Positions 22,214 to 33,089 of a stretch of 64,000 nucleotides of DNA are shown here, one piece after another. The notes beneath the pieces are model-generated. The model did no database searches, was not told where the DNA came from, and saw only the letters and a program-made list of their open reading frames with translations. Within the stretch, counting starts at the first letter, position 1; every line of letters starts with the position of its first letter. The DNA comes from Dryocosmus kuriphilus (lineage: Eukaryota > Arthropoda > Insecta > Hymenoptera > Cynipidae), in assembly GCA_038277395.1 (NCBI GenBank), contig CM076189.1, positions 111,583,267 through 111,647,266 of the forward strand, in the 5' to 3' direction. A program made the translations under genes and the position numbers.

Positions 22214-23290
22214 TTAGGCTCAATTGTGCAGCTTATCTCAAGGTGACCTCCTGTGCCGCACTTCCAGCAGAGAAGACTCCTGTCTGGTCCTTTACACTCC
22301 ACTACCATATGACTATAGTCGAAACAACGGAAGCAAAGCTTCGCCCGTATATTGAGGAAAACCCTACATCGTACCCAGCTAACCTTGAAGTGACCAATCC
22401 ACCAAGCTCCACCGGAATTTTTTTTGGTCATATTGAACTTCCAATCCTCCGATGGTTCTTCGCCCAGAAGAACAGATTAGAGCGCCTCCTGGATTTCATC
22501 TTTTCTTGAAGGCACATCTAAATCGAAGATTTGGATTTGTGCCCGTGGGAACAGCTGCCGGACCACTCCGATTTCTTTGAAAGCGTTTTGGAACTCTTCA
22601 CCGAATTTGAGTTTATCCTCTGCCCATGCACCGAGCTCCAGCAAGACATCGTGTTGGCGTGTCTTCTTAATTTCTTTGATACCAATGTTGATTTCCTCTG
22701 GTTTAACAGAAGACCTGATGCCTTTGACGACTCGTGCAAAACTACGGCCAGTTTTTTTTCGAATAATGACGGCCTCTTTTCGAGCTCTTTGGCGTCAATT
22801 CCTGGTACTGTTATCTGTAATGGCCTAAAAGTTTCTAGTTTGGGCTTTTTTCCCATTTTCCTTCTTTGCGACCACTTCAACCCATTCTTGGGTTGAACCG
22901 CCCACCTTCTTAGGTTCCACCTGAGATTTCTTCTTAGGATACACAGGACCGCCTTCAGTTGGACTAGGGGCACCTTCTCGCAGTTTTCTTTTCTCCATGT
23001 TGCTACTCGGTGTCTGACCGGGAATCTTTGCGACTGTCTGCGTTTTGGTGTTCTGAAGACCAGCTCACCCTACTTTGAAAATAACACTAACGTCTTTGAA
23101 GAGCCTAAGGAAGTCCGAAACCCGTGCCACATATTTTTTAATATCCTTTTGCCGGTTGGGAACCTTTTTGCAAGCGGCATCAACTGCAGAGAATGCGTCC
23201 CTGAGTTCCTCAAAAATGCCAACATCTATCCTCGTAAGCTTTGTCTCGTTTTCTTGTACACGTGCCCTTTACGCTCCAATACGTGGGGCC
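22195..23290 (-). pseudogene. R1-like ORF1 (gag) with CCHC zinc knuckles
   Basis: The N-terminal part (23290-22518) is a basic, low-complexity protein with FRPLQITVPGIDAKELEKR. The C-terminal frame (22431-22195) contains clustered knuckles: CFRCFDYSHMVVEC, CWKCGTGGHLEISC and a terminal CALC. Three such knuckles before an endonuclease are typical of R1/TRAS-type ORF1. The protein would bind element RNA. Frames are broken between the two parts. Confidence 0.72.
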
Positions 23291-23446
23291 AGCGTTGACC
23301 ACCGGGGCTTTCACCCGATCCGAATCAACGAGGAGATTGTAACTACCCGGGAATATTATTTCCCAGGTGCCATCCATATCTGGAAAGCGTTCCACAATCC
23401 GCAACCTGGGGAGGCGCCCGATGGGGCACCATCGAAACCCATACGG

Positions 23447-24500
23447 GAATATTCTGAAAGTAGATATAGAATATCCTAAGGAGCTCCATGATTTACATAA
23501 AGACTTACCTTTATGTCCAGAACACTTCATACCTCCCATCCCAAAATCCACAATCCACAAGTTAGTACCAAATTTGCTACCAAAGAAAAGCTACGTGATT
23601 CATTATAAAAATTTTAAACAGTGTTTATCATTGGGAATGAAGCATGACAAAAATCCATAGCATATTGTAGTTTAAACAAAAACCATGGTTAAAAGATTAC
23701 ATTGATTTAAGTATAAACTTTAGGAAAGCATAAAGAAATAAATTTGTGAAAAATGTTTATAAATTAATGAACAATTCTGGTTTTGGTAAAACTATTGAAA
23801 ATGTGAGAAAGCATAAAGATTTAAGGCTTGTAACAAAATGGGGTGCGACGTATGGAGCTAAAAATGTAATTTCTATACCAAATTTCCATAGCTGTACCAT
23901 ATTCGGCGAAGAAATGGTTATCATTGACATGGATAACTCGAAAATTAATATCAGTGGACCAATTTGTACAGGATTCATGGTTCTTGATCTATCAAAAATA
24001 ATAATTTATAATTTTCACTATAGTTTTATTCAGAACACGTTTGGTAATAATGCAAAATTATTGTAAACAGACACATATATTTTTAATATATCAACTCGCA
24101 GTTCCCAACATTTGTGATTATATTAAAAGAAGTTCGCACAAGCTTGATACCTCTGACTATTCGTCAATAATAATGTTTACGGATTAAGCCTTCTAAATAA
24201 CAGAGTATTGGGTTTGATGAAAGATGAACTTAGTGGTGAAATAATAACAGATTTTATTATTTTGAGAACAAAATTATATTCATACAAAGTTTTGGGTGAA
24301 GAAGGGGAGAAAAATAAAGCTAAAGATGTAAAAGATTCTACTTTAAGAACAATAACATTCGAGGACTACAAGCACTCTCTCATATTTTGCGAAACCCTGA
24401 ACCGAACTCAACATCTAATCCGAAGTATAAAACGTGAAGCGCAATCTATTAAAGAAGCCAAGATTGCATTTAGCTGGCATAATATTGTGCATGTTGTTAT
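23447..24500 (+). pseudogene. Polinton/Maverick protein-primed DNA polymerase B, C-terminal part
   Basis: Successive frames give blocks typical of Polinton-type family B polymerases: ILKVDIEYPKELHDLHKDLP, PKKSYVIHYKNFKQCL, then [20 protein letters not shown] (KLxxNSxxGK-type motif), [13 protein letters not shown], and a tail with KDVKDSTLRTITFEDYKHS and LIRSIKREAQSIKEAKIAF. Stops and frameshifts occur near 23660, 23745, 24064 and 24186. Exonuclease and upstream palm parts are missing, since an R1-like element adjoins at 23446. The enzyme would replicate the Polinton genome. The DNA transposon at 24500 follows directly after the C terminus. Confidence 0.82.
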
Positions 24501-24504
24501 ACCC

Positions 24505-25060
24505 GGCCAAACTTTTTGTTTTTTAAAATGGCGGACCAACAGTGTCCGCCACAAGAAGAAAACTGCGAAATTTAATTGCTTATTTTTTATCTGATTCTTA
24601 TAAAAAGTTAATTTTCGCCCTTGCTATTCACTTTTCAGGTATTTTTGAGGCCGCTGATTATGAATTCTGTATTAGTTTAAAAAAATTTCAAGATGGCGAA
24701 TCCAATATGGCTGCTGAAAACTGTAAAAGTCATTTTCTGTCATAAAAGTACGAGTTGGGTATGCAGTAAAGGGTTTTCGTGGTCGCTGATTACAAATTTT
24801 GTATTAGTTTTAAAAAATATCAAGATGGTGAGTTCAAAATGGCCGCTGAAAAGTGTAAAAAATGATTTTATGTCATAAAAATAAGAGTTTGATATGCAAT
24901 AAAGGGTTTTCGGGGTCGCTGATTTCTGATTCAAGATGCCATACATTTTGTAGTGCTACTAATAGTAACAAGAAGATGTAGCATTGATTTATGTGTTTAT
25001 ATGCTGTCGGAATTATCATTACCCAATGTGCACCACGAGGAGGTTTCGCGATTGGTCTTG
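24505..25060 (+). repeat. Left long inverted repeat with internal ~150-bp units
   Basis: It is the inverse partner of 27205-27780. It is itself built from two to three ~150-bp units, each with GCTGATTA, TGTATTAGTTTT, CAAGATGG, GCTGAAAA(G/C)TGTAAAA and TGCA(A/G)TAAAGGGTTTTC. Confidence 0.8.
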
Positions 25061-25189
25061 CATACCACTTTAAACTGTCTGTTTATGAACTGCCGTAATT
25101 AATTCAAATATATTTTTTTTCAATTAGTTCAAAAGACCTCGCAAACTTTATATTAATATCCGGCCTCAGTCAAATTGGTTGAATTTGTA

Positions 25190-25425
25190 ATATAATGCTC
25201 ACATTTACATTTGTTTCCGAATTTCATGCAGTTCTAAAACATAAGACGCTCACTCACATTTTCATTTGTTTCTTAATTTCATGCAGTTCTAAAACATAAG
25301 ACTCACTCACATTTTCATTTGTTTCTGAATTTCATTCAGTTATGAAACATCAGACGATCACGCACGTTGTCATTTGTTTCTGAATTCCATGTAGCTGTGA
25401 ATCGTAAGACGCTCACGCACATATA
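25190..25425 (+). repeat. ~61-bp minisatellite, four copies
   Basis: The unit CTCAC(T/A)CACATTTTCATTTG, then TTTCTGAATTTCATGCAGTT and (C/A)T(A/G)AAAC(A)TAAGACG, recurs about every 60 bp upstream of the transposase start. Copies are 80-90 percent alike by eye. It could be promoter-proximal repeats of the transposon. Confidence 0.75.
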
Positions 25426-25511
25426 ATTATAATTCAGCAAAAGTTCGCAAGCTTTCTATAGAGATTAACTTTGCCTTTTTAATTACTTTAAAAAATCGCC
25501 TTTTAGTTAAA

Positions 25512-27147
25512 ATGTCAAAAAAAGTTCATACAGATAGATGCGCCAATCCATTCAAAAGACCCAACGAGAAAGGGCACATTGGTAAGTCTCTGAGGTTAGA
25601 TAAGACAGATCCTTTAAGGCTTCAAATTCTCACAATAGCTCCATCCATCAGCATGGTCTACTAGAAAATTGGCTAAAGAGTTTGGCGCAACGCGTTATTT
25701 GGCTGCCAAAGCCAAACAATTTAGGTCAGAACATGGTGTTTTAGCTGATACAACAATTAAAAAAGGAAATTCTTCAGCACAAGAAACTGTAGACCTAGTA
25801 TTGGATTTCTATACTAGTGATATGAATGGAAGACTTACATCTAGTAAAAAAGACTCTGTTTCAGTAAATGTTGATGGTAAACTACAAAAAAACGTTTATT
25901 ATTATTAAATTTATCAGACTTGTGCAGTTTGTTTAAACAGTCACATCCTGATTGTGAAATAAGTTTCAGTACTTTTGCTAAGCTCAGACCAAAATATTGC
26001 ATACTTCCTGGAGCTTCTGGCACGCACTCAGTATGTGTATGTACAATACACAAAAATGTAAAACTTATGTTAGATGCAATAGATATAAAAAACCTAACTA
26101 AAAATATTAGTCAACCGCTAGCTGATTATAAGGCTTGTTTAAAAAAAATTACTTGTCAGAACCCAACTCATGAATGCTATTTAGGTGAATGTGATAAATG
26201 TCCCGGTACAACAAAAATTTTAGAACATATACGAAAGTTATTAGATGATGCTTGTATTTCACATGTAAATTTTTCTACGTGGTCCGGAACTGATCGGTCA
26301 AAGCTTTTAACAAATGTAGTAACATTAGATGCCTTTTTAACAGAGCTTGATAGTAAATTGAAAATACTGAAACCCCATTCATTCATATCAAAACAGGAAT
26401 CACTTTTTGTTAAAGAAAAGAAACAGAATCTTAATGATGGTGAAGTTTTAGTTATGTTTAATTTTGCAGAAAACTACTGTTATGTTTGTCAAGATGCTGC
26501 GCAAGCTTTTCATTTTAATAATGATCAGTGCACAGTTTTTCCTGTCATTTATTATTATAAAGAATGCGGTGAGTTTAAACATAGAAGTAATGTTTTTTTA
26601 TCAAATAGTTTGAAACATGATACTGCTGCTGTGTACAGTGTTCAGATTGCTAACACCAGAAATACAGCAAAATGTGAAAAATCTAAAAAAAATTATTTAT
26701 GTGACTGATGGAGCTAAGCAACACTTCAAAAATAGATTCCAGATTGCAAATTTAGTTTTTCATAAGGAAGATTTCAATATTGAATCTGAGTGGCATTATT
26801 TTACAACCGCTCATGGTAAGAGTGCGTACGATGGTCTTGGTGCAAATTTTAAAATAGAAGCTTACAGAGCAAGTCTTACTGCAAAGCCAAATGATTCGAT
26901 ACTAACATCTGAAGCACTTTTTAAGTGGGGTGAAAAACATTTCAAAAAGATCGATGTGTTTTACTTTGATAAGAAATACCACGATAAAATAAGAAGAAAA
27001 TTAAACAGAAGATTTGAAAATGCCCATGCTGTACCAGAAATTTCTAAGCATCATGGACTTACCGTTGATTGCAGGAAAAATGTATACATGAGAAGGTATT
27101 CAAAGGAAAACTATGGAATAAAATTGTCAATGTACGAAGACAAGTAA
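25512..27147 (+). pseudogene. DDE-like transposase gene, frameshifted
   Basis: A start MSKKVHTDRCANPFKRP at 25512 is followed by frames 25669-25908, 25920-26708 and 26617-27147. Recognisable stretches are KLAKEFGATRYLAAKAKQF, FYTSDMNG, ILPGASGTHSVCVCTIHKN, FAENYCYVCQDAAQAFHF (candidate first Asp), IIYVTDGAKQHFKNRF (candidate second Asp) and WHYFTTAHGKSAYDGLGANF. I recall the same protein layout as a very common uncharacterised family in aphids, other insects and Hydra. The acidic triad pattern suggests an RNase-H-fold transposase, and the flanking inverted repeats support this. There are frameshifts near 25600-25668, 25908 and 26650. The superfamily is not named with confidence. Confidence 0.7.
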
Positions 27148-27204
27148 AAATAATCAGATAAGAAACTGCAAATATATAAATCGGCCCTTTTCAGGGCCAA
27201 GTGA

Positions 27205-27780
27205 TGTGCAGGACCGATCGCGCAACCTCCTCGTGGTGCACATTGGGTAATGCTAATGCCGACGGCACATAGACACATAAATCAATGCTATATCTTCTTC
27301 AAATTTTTTTTGCACTACAAAATGTATGGCATCTTAAATCAAAAATCAGCAACTCCGAAAACACTCTGTTGCATACGCAACTCGTTCTTTTATGATGTAA
27401 AATAATTTTTACACTTTTCAGCGTCCACCTTGGATTCACCATCTTGGGATTATTAAAAACTAATCGAAAATTCGTAATCAGTGACCCGGAAAACCCTTTA
27501 TTGCATATCAAACTCTTATTTTTATGACATAAGATGATTTTTTTACACTTTTCAGCGGCCATTTTGAACTCACCATCTTGATATTTTTGAAAACTAATAC
27601 AGAATTCATAATCAGCGACCTCAAAAATACCTGAAAAGTGAATAGCAAGGGTGAAAATTAATTTTTTATAAGAATCGGATAAAAAATAAGCAATTAAATT
27701 TCGCAGTTTTCTTCTTGTGGCGGCCATTGTTGGTCCGGCATTTTGAAAAACAAAAAATACCATACGGCGCTAAAAACTGG
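27205..27780 (-). repeat. Right long inverted repeat of the DNA transposon
   Basis: This is the reverse complement of 24505-25060, with the same inner border (CCTCGTGGTGCACATTGGGTAA) and internal ~150-bp units. A 15-G run at 27842-27856 lies outside it. Confidence 0.8.
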
Positions 27781-27881
27781 AAGCTTCAGCGAAAATTTTG
27801 ATCCCTATAGGGTCCATTTATCTCGAAAATTGATGTGTGAGGGGGGGGGGGGGGGTGGCTGATTTCACGGAGAATGCCCCA

Positions 27882-28259
27882 TATATATATATATATATAA
27901 TAAAATTTTATAGACACATTTGTGCAACGGAGGTATTTATTGTCTTATTTTTAATTATTATTATTATAAGACGGCAAGTGAAGCGAAGAAAGCGCTGTGT
28001 GTGTGCGATGTAAATATGTGAGCGGAAGAATGAATCTTGAATTCTTATGTATTGTACGAAAATTTAAAAAATTATATGTAAATAAAAGGAAAGGATTTGT
28101 ATAGATTACAAAAAATGTATGGATTGTAAAATAAAGATTTAGAATAAATGAATAGAAAAAAGTTTGGTGAAATTTAAATTGTTGTTTTTTATTTAGAAAG
28201 CTTCTAAAGGCCTGTAAATCACCATCTAGTACTCGCACTTATTCGTTATAATGGGGGAA
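27882..28259. other. TA run and AT-rich stretch, no gene seen
   Basis: A (TA)n run follows the transposon end. The rest, to 28259, is AT-rich with a short ATT run and no supported frame. Confidence 0.5.
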
Positions 28260-29070
28260 GGAACTCTAAGAAGAAAATAACTTCAATTTTGTTTCAATAT
28301 TTAAAAATTTATTTACAAAAGTCAGTAGGTTCTAATAAAGCTGTTCTAAGGTCATCTAGCTTTTCAATAAGATTACATTTTCAATTGAAAAATTAAATTG
28401 ATTTTCATACATATGATGTGTACACCTTGTATCACTAATTAGAAATATCTCACGCAAACCATGTAGCGATAGACAGTTCAAATCAAGCATATCAACAACT
28501 TCAATTGACATTTTTACAAATTATTGCGACCAATTCTTCTTCTCCAATCCTTTAAAATAAATTTTTATTGCATCTTTCAAAAAGTTCTCGAGAATTACAG
28601 GTATTAAAGTATACGCTGAATTACGAGAATTGCAGAGTATGTATTCCATGTTGATCTTACTCTATCCAAATGTTCATAGACTTGTATTCTAATTGGACGC
28701 AGTTCCACTTGCAGGATCATTGAAAGAGAAAAGTTTATAGCTTTGTGACGGAATCATTATCATCATTGATTGGTAACATAGCCAATTCTTTCAATACAAA
28801 TTTGTTTACTGGTAACTTGGATCTCTGCAGGTCCACCACGTAGGAGACAGTGATCTTGGTTTTGCACAGCAATTCGAATTTCTCCACTGTTTTTTAAAGT
28901 TGATGAGGCATAAGTCTGATGTGCATGGACTTCACACTGAGTAACTGATTTATCAAAGATGATAGGTGTTTGAGCGTTTAAATTGCCCCTTTCATAGTAA
29001 ACAACTATGTGTCGATAAACAAAAATATAAATGCACGTGCAAAAAATTTTGAATTACTTTATTCTCGTCT
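28260..29070 (-). pseudogene. Polinton capsid-like gene, badly decayed
   Basis: On minus, near 29000-28780, a frame reads ERGNLNAQTPIIFDKSVTQC, then SGEIRIAVQNQD. This resembles the conserved N-terminal region of Polinton major capsid proteins (the 'EIRIPI-QQD' style block). Downstream pieces (ENFLKDAIKIYFKGLEKKNW, SIEVVDMLDLNCLSLHG) are protein-like but unassigned. No continuous frame remains. The position, next to the penton-like gene and on the same strand, agrees with Polinton gene order. The double-jelly-roll fold cannot be shown from these fragments. Confidence 0.5.
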
Positions 29071-29224
29071 TCATTTTTTGACTTCTAGACATTGATTTTT
29101 CAGGAATAGCACGTTTTGAGGTGTTAAGATTTTGACTTCTCTCTTTGTTGACTGATTAGTTTGTGACATGATGCTTCTTTGTTATAACCAAAACCAACCT
29201 TATTATTTAAAACAGTACCCATTA

Positions 29225-29914
29225 TTATTTCAGAGCCTTTATGTGTAGTCTAGTTCCTATGACTTCTGCACGAAAGTCAACCAAATGTCCGTCTTGATAA
29301 ACTGTACGGAGCTGTGTATGATCTGTTGACTGTGCAGCGACTGGCAAGTGATTGACATGGAATGGTACTTCCATTATCTTATAACCAGCTGGAACTAAAG
29401 GACAACATTCGTGATCAGTATGTACTTTCAGTCCATTAATGTATGCAAGTGTAGTTATACGGCACTCAACACTGAGAGCATTCACTTTTGTGATTGATAT
29501 CGGTTGATCAGTCTCATAAAGCTTTTTAGCTTCTATTCTGCGTGGAGAAAATCTCAGCAAACGAACAATAGAATCTTCAGGTTCAAAATTTATATCTCGA
29601 TTTCAATAAATCTCACCTTCCATAGTATTATTGTTTGGCCTGATGTGAATTTCAATACCCTCAGTTGCTAAAACATTCTGCATATAGCGCTGTATGCCAT
29701 TTATATCATAACTACCTGTAGGTATAGTGTACTCTTCATTATTCACATAAAATGTGTTTTCACCAATACCCACGTTTGGAATTGAATTAAAGGTTAGAAA
29801 CTCAACAAGACCGAGCGCATAATATTTGCAAGGAGATAATTCAGACAGTGTAAAATAGTTCGTCTCCAGAATTGAAGAAGTTCCCGATAATGTTAGTGTC
29901 AGTGAATCATCCAT
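29225..29914 (-). pseudogene. Polinton penton-like minor capsid protein, one stop codon
   Basis: A 230-codon gene on minus is open from the ATG at 29914 to the stop at 29225, except for one in-frame TGA near 29608. It starts MDDSLTLTLSGTSSILETNY, continues with LSPCKYYALGLVEFLTFNSI and IPTGSYDINGIQRYMQ, and after the stop has ITKVNALSVECRI, VPAGYKIMEVPFHVNHLPV and a C-terminal VDFRAEVIGTRLHIK. This is the layout of the widespread Polinton minor capsid (penton, single jelly roll) protein. It forms the vertex of the predicted virion. Apart from the stop it is the best kept gene of the block. Assignment is from remembered family features. Confidence 0.75.
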
Positions 29915-29954
29915 GTTGGTAGCTAGCCTTACACTGATTTGACATTACACATTT

Positions 29955-30001
29955 AAACACACACACACACATTTATGTATATATATATATATATATACAT
30001 A
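29955..30001. repeat. (CA)n and (TA)n microsatellites
   Basis: Short CA and TA dinucleotide runs lie directly upstream of the penton-like gene. Confidence 0.85.
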
Positions 30002-30014
30002 TATTGTACATACT

Positions 30015-30740
30015 TTTATATTTTAATAGATTACACGGAAACTGTAAACATAAATACACAAACGAATGTATCATAATTTTGATGTCTGTTCTAATTATCC
30101 TTTATGCTACCAACACCAAGCTATTTAAAGAGATCCAAGTGTGTGTTCGAAGATTACCAAAGCTATCAAAATAAATTACTTTATTGTTATTCTCTTTATA
30201 GGCACATCAGTGTGTTCCTCGTCCTTTTCTTTCATCGAAGTCAATAAAAGCACTTTCATATTTACATGGTCCACCTTCTGTCAAATCATTTCGTACAAAA
30301 ACACCTCGAAAATGTGCTATCTTTAAAGATTTAGCGAAGTTAAGTAAATCTGCATTAGTCAGTGCTCGATGATGTAGCTTCACTTTAAGTTTTTTGACTT
30401 GAATTTCAGTCCTGCTCCTTTGATATGATGTCCAACTACTTGCGTATATTGTTTTATATAAATAAAGAGCTTTCCCCAAATCAAAGCCTTCCATCGTTTC
30501 ATTGTCACGTTTACTCTCCGTAACTTGATGGTTTGCAGAATTTGCATCATTCACAGCCGTTGCTATACCAGCTGCTCCACCTGTAAGCGATTCAGTTCCA
30601 CTTAGACATGCAAAAATGGGTATTAGAATGGGTAGAAAACCACCCACCTTAGCTGGAAGAGGAAGAATACGAGGCTCATTAACTTTCCTCTTTCCACTAG
30701 CTCTTCTTACAGCACAGCATTGCGTGCACCCCTTAATGCA
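30015..30740 (-). pseudogene. Polinton hydrophobic core protein and adenain-like protease, broken
   Basis: On minus the readable part (30647-30207, preceded in frame by KRKVNEPRILPLPAK) has a hydrophobic start (GGFLPILIPIFACL, then TGGAAGIATAVND). It leads into LTNADLLNFAKSLKIAHFRG, VFVRNDL, and ends at FDERKGRGTH, the context of the catalytic His of adenovirus-type cysteine proteases in Polintons. Beyond a frame change, VIYFDSFGNLRTH (expected Asp region) and a degraded region around 30030 follow, where the catalytic Cys motif is no longer intact. Such hydrophobic and protease modules occur next to each other in Polintons; here they share one frame. The protease would process capsid precursors. 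Confidence 0.65.
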
Positions 30741-30789
30741 GAATTGATGACATTTTATGCATCATTACCCGAAATCATTGATCTTTTAG

Positions 30790-31170
30790 CTACCATAACG
30801 ATCTTTCTTAGTGTGGTAGCAGGTTTTTTTTTATTCTTGAGACCCATGCCAAACTTAGATTTACCTTTCATAGAGCTTGCTTTCCCCAAGCAACTGCTTC
30901 TTCAACTATACCCGCATCTTTAGCAAACGTACGTCCCCAAGCTTTTCCAGCTAGCGCTATATCAGCTACGTTTCTACACTCAAGGCTCTCCGTATTTTCT
31001 GAATAAACAATATCGTGATCTTTCTAAGCTTCGTCCAGTGGTGTGATTCCTGGATCACGACGCGCTAATCGTTTTACTAGCTTAGTATCTGGTCTACAGT
31101 ACTGGTAACAAGGCAAGTGCAACCCAGGTGGTAAGTTGTTGATGATTTTGTTGACTAAGCCCCTTCCACA
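30790..31170 (-). pseudogene. Polinton PLA2-like domain protein, broken
   Basis: The minus-strand translation from about 31160 reads LPPGLHLPCYQYCRPDTKLV, KRLARRDPGITPLDEA, a stop, then KDHDIVYSEN and LAGKAWGRTFAKDA. The Y-x-Y-C-x-P-x-T-K and xxHDIxYS blocks are those of the phospholipase A2-like domain found in Polinton and some parvovirus-type proteins (calcium loop and His-Asp active site). Here Cys before the HD motif is replaced by a stop codon. It lies head-to-head with the ATPase gene. Confidence 0.65.
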
Positions 31171-31265
31171 GCTTGCCTGCTCGACAGTTTGTCCATGAGT
31201 AACCCTTTCTCGTTAATGAAGGATCATATCTGTTGGAGATATGCCTTCAGACTGAAGATTCCATC

Positions 31266-31303
31266 TATATAAGAAGTATATTTAGAGTTTATTCAATCAG
31301 TCA
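31266..31303 (+). promoter_or_regulatory. TATA box plus initiator of the Polinton ATPase
   Basis: TATATAAG at 31266-31273 is followed by an arthropod-type initiator TCAGTC at 31298-31303, with the expected ~34-nt distance between TATA start and initiator A. The ATG of the ATPase frame lies at 31312. This leaves a leader of about 12 nt. The divergent PLA2-like gene starts within ~120 bp on the other strand. Confidence 0.55.
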
Positions 31304-31311
31304 TAGACAAC

Positions 31312-32010
31312 ATGCAGTTTGAATCACAACCTGTAAAACTACAAGCTGAGAGGTTTGATTTACTATTTAAAAAATAAGAAAGCACGGCATGGACATTTAA
31401 TACCAAATAGTGTACGTGAAATATATTGTAGACCCTCCAACTGTGTAAAGGCAAATGCTTTGCTTACTCTATTAACACATCCAAATGTACTAAGGTTTAA
31501 AACTTCACATACACTTGAAATCTTTAAATCAACTAATTAACTAATCAACAAATTTTTCAAAGAAGTCCTTCAATCAGTAGGTGGTGTTGAGTACTATTCT
31601 TTCAATGAACATGAGGATGTGGTGATATCAACTGAAGGACGGCCTAACTCAATAATGGTAACCGATGATGTAGCAAGTGAGAAGCAGGATAATATAAAAG
31701 CATTTTTTCTGTGGGTAGACACAGGAACTTTGATTGTTTCTACTTGAGTCAAACATACGCCCGTGTTCCTAAACATCTTTTACGTGATAATGTTATTCTA
31801 ATAGTACTATTTAAACAAGATGAGAAGAATGTAAACATATATATGACGATCATGCTAATACTGGTATGTCTTTTTTACAATTTAAAGATATGTGCCTAGC
31901 TTGCTGGTATGATAAGAATGGGTTCGTTGTAATTGATGAAGACAGAAATATTAATAAAAGCAGATATAGAAAGGGTTTTGATTGTTTTGTATGTCTAGAA
32001 AGATAATATA
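31312..32010 (+). pseudogene. Polinton packaging ATPase (FtsK/HerA type), broken
   Basis: It starts MQFESQPVKLQAERFD. A frame change in an A run near 31375 leads to KKARHGHLIPNSVREI and a degraded Walker A (CRPSNCVKANALL, where GPSNCGKT is the usual form). Further on come VGGVEYYSFNEHEDV, Walker B RPNSIMVTDDVASEK, another frame change near 31715, RHRNFDCFYLSQTYARVPKH, and LACWYDKNGFVVIDEDRNI with RYRKGFDCF at the end. This order is that of the Polinton genome-packaging ATPase. At least three frameshifts and loss of the Walker Lys make it inactive. Confidence 0.78.
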
Positions 32011-32039
32011 AAAGGTATTTGATGCTCAAGTTAGAAACA

Positions 32040-33059
32040 GTCATATCTTAGACGTTGTTCTCTCAACATTTCTTCAACGAGAAGAATATTCAGAAACAAA
32101 AAAATATTTTACATCAAATTGCTAAAGCCAGTGAAACAATTCGCCCGAAAACATAGGCTGATGAAGTTGGGCAAGGAGAGAGTTGAGCAGACGTTGGACG
32201 ATACTTTCAAGCTTATTGTTAATCCACTTGAAAAAATTGTTGGTGGTTTCGAGAAAAAAAAGCAGTTGAACTAATTAAAAAAGAGGAATTAAAGAGCGAA
32301 GAAAACATTACTGATGAGGATGATGATGATTTGTCATTTAAATCAGTTTATGTTGAAGAAGGAAATGTTGCAGAAGGTTCCAATAATTTAGAGTTGTCAG
32401 CTCATAGGGGTGAAAAATAATTCAGAATTCTTCCACTTTATGGGATGGTAATTATGGCACAAACAAATATCTCATATTGTTAGGCGAAAGAAGTAAAGAT
32501 CTTGATAATGTACACGGTGTAAGAATATTAATGAAGGATAGATTAATGATTGGAGATTTTCCGATAAAATTCAATCATGACCATATTCATGTATATAATT
32601 TGAATTTTCCTAAAAGCAAAAGTTTGCTTGAGCTTTTATTAAAGAAAGTACCTAAAGATTGCTCTATAAGTTCTGATGATCAGAACAAATTTCAAAAAAT
32701 TGTTATTGCAACAAATTCCTATAAAGGAATTATAAACCAGATGGTGCTGTTCGTCATAGTAAGGCTTTTAAATACAAAAACTTAATAGAGGAATTAATTC
32801 CCGCATCTCCATAAAAAAAAATTTAGGCAGACGAAGTGCAAACCGAAATTCAACAGGTCAAGGTACAATATCACTACAACATATAATTTGTAGAGAGAAA
32901 AGTCAATGGGATTACGTTTACTAGGATGACCCGAATGAATTGGTAGATCGACTGCGCTTACTTGTAGCGTCTCAAGCAGCAGGCAATCAAAGTCACACAA
33001 ATGAAATTATGCCAATTATTATTGAAGAACTAACAGAAGCTGAAATTGTACATAAATGA
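32040..33059 (+). pseudogene. Conserved Polinton protein downstream of ATPase, broken
   Basis: The first part (32040-32420) is an acidic/basic helical protein with several stops. From 32477 a frame reads GVRILMKDRLMIGDFPIKFN, KSKSLLELLLKKVPKD, then after frame changes WDYVY-DDPNELVDRLRLLV and NEIMPIIIEELTEAEI before TGA at 33057. I recall this C-terminal signature from the conserved gene that follows the ATPase in insect Polintons. Its function is not established. It directly precedes the next small gene with a 30-bp gap. Confidence 0.6.
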
Positions 33060-33089
33060 ATGTTTTGTAAGATCTCCATCATTTTCAAG

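Larger units (their letters stand above)
19380..23446 (-). mobile_element. R1-clade-like non-LTR retrotransposon, decayed
   Basis: Reading on minus from 23446: a 5' region with GGTGCCCCATCGGGCGCC, a gag-like ORF1 with zinc knuckles, an endonuclease, a reverse transcriptase, and a C-terminal Cys/His motif (CPNELDNAEHTFFNC, near 19570-19610). This order and the motif style match the R1 group of insect LINEs. It abuts a Polinton polymerase gene whose upstream part is absent, so it may have inserted there with later deletion. Many stops and frameshifts are present. Confidence 0.8.
24505..27881 (+). mobile_element. DNA transposon with >500-bp inverted repeats
   Basis: 24505-25060 is repeated in inverse at 27205-27780 with shared landmarks (AAACTGCGAAATTTAATTGC, AGGTATTTTTGAGG, GGGTTTTC(G/C)GGGTC, CCCAATGTGCACCACGAGGA). 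Between them lie a minisatellite and a transposase-like gene. On the right the element extends to a candidate terminus reading, in complement, GGGGCATTCTCCGTGAAATC, next to a TA run. The left copy of this terminus is missing, so the left end is truncated by about 100 bp against the Polinton polymerase gene. The superfamily is unassigned. Confidence 0.75.

Noticed and set aside
25190..25425. Regular ~61-bp repeats as a CRISPR array
   Set aside because: There is no split into constant repeats and variable spacers; whole units are similar. The genome is eukaryotic.
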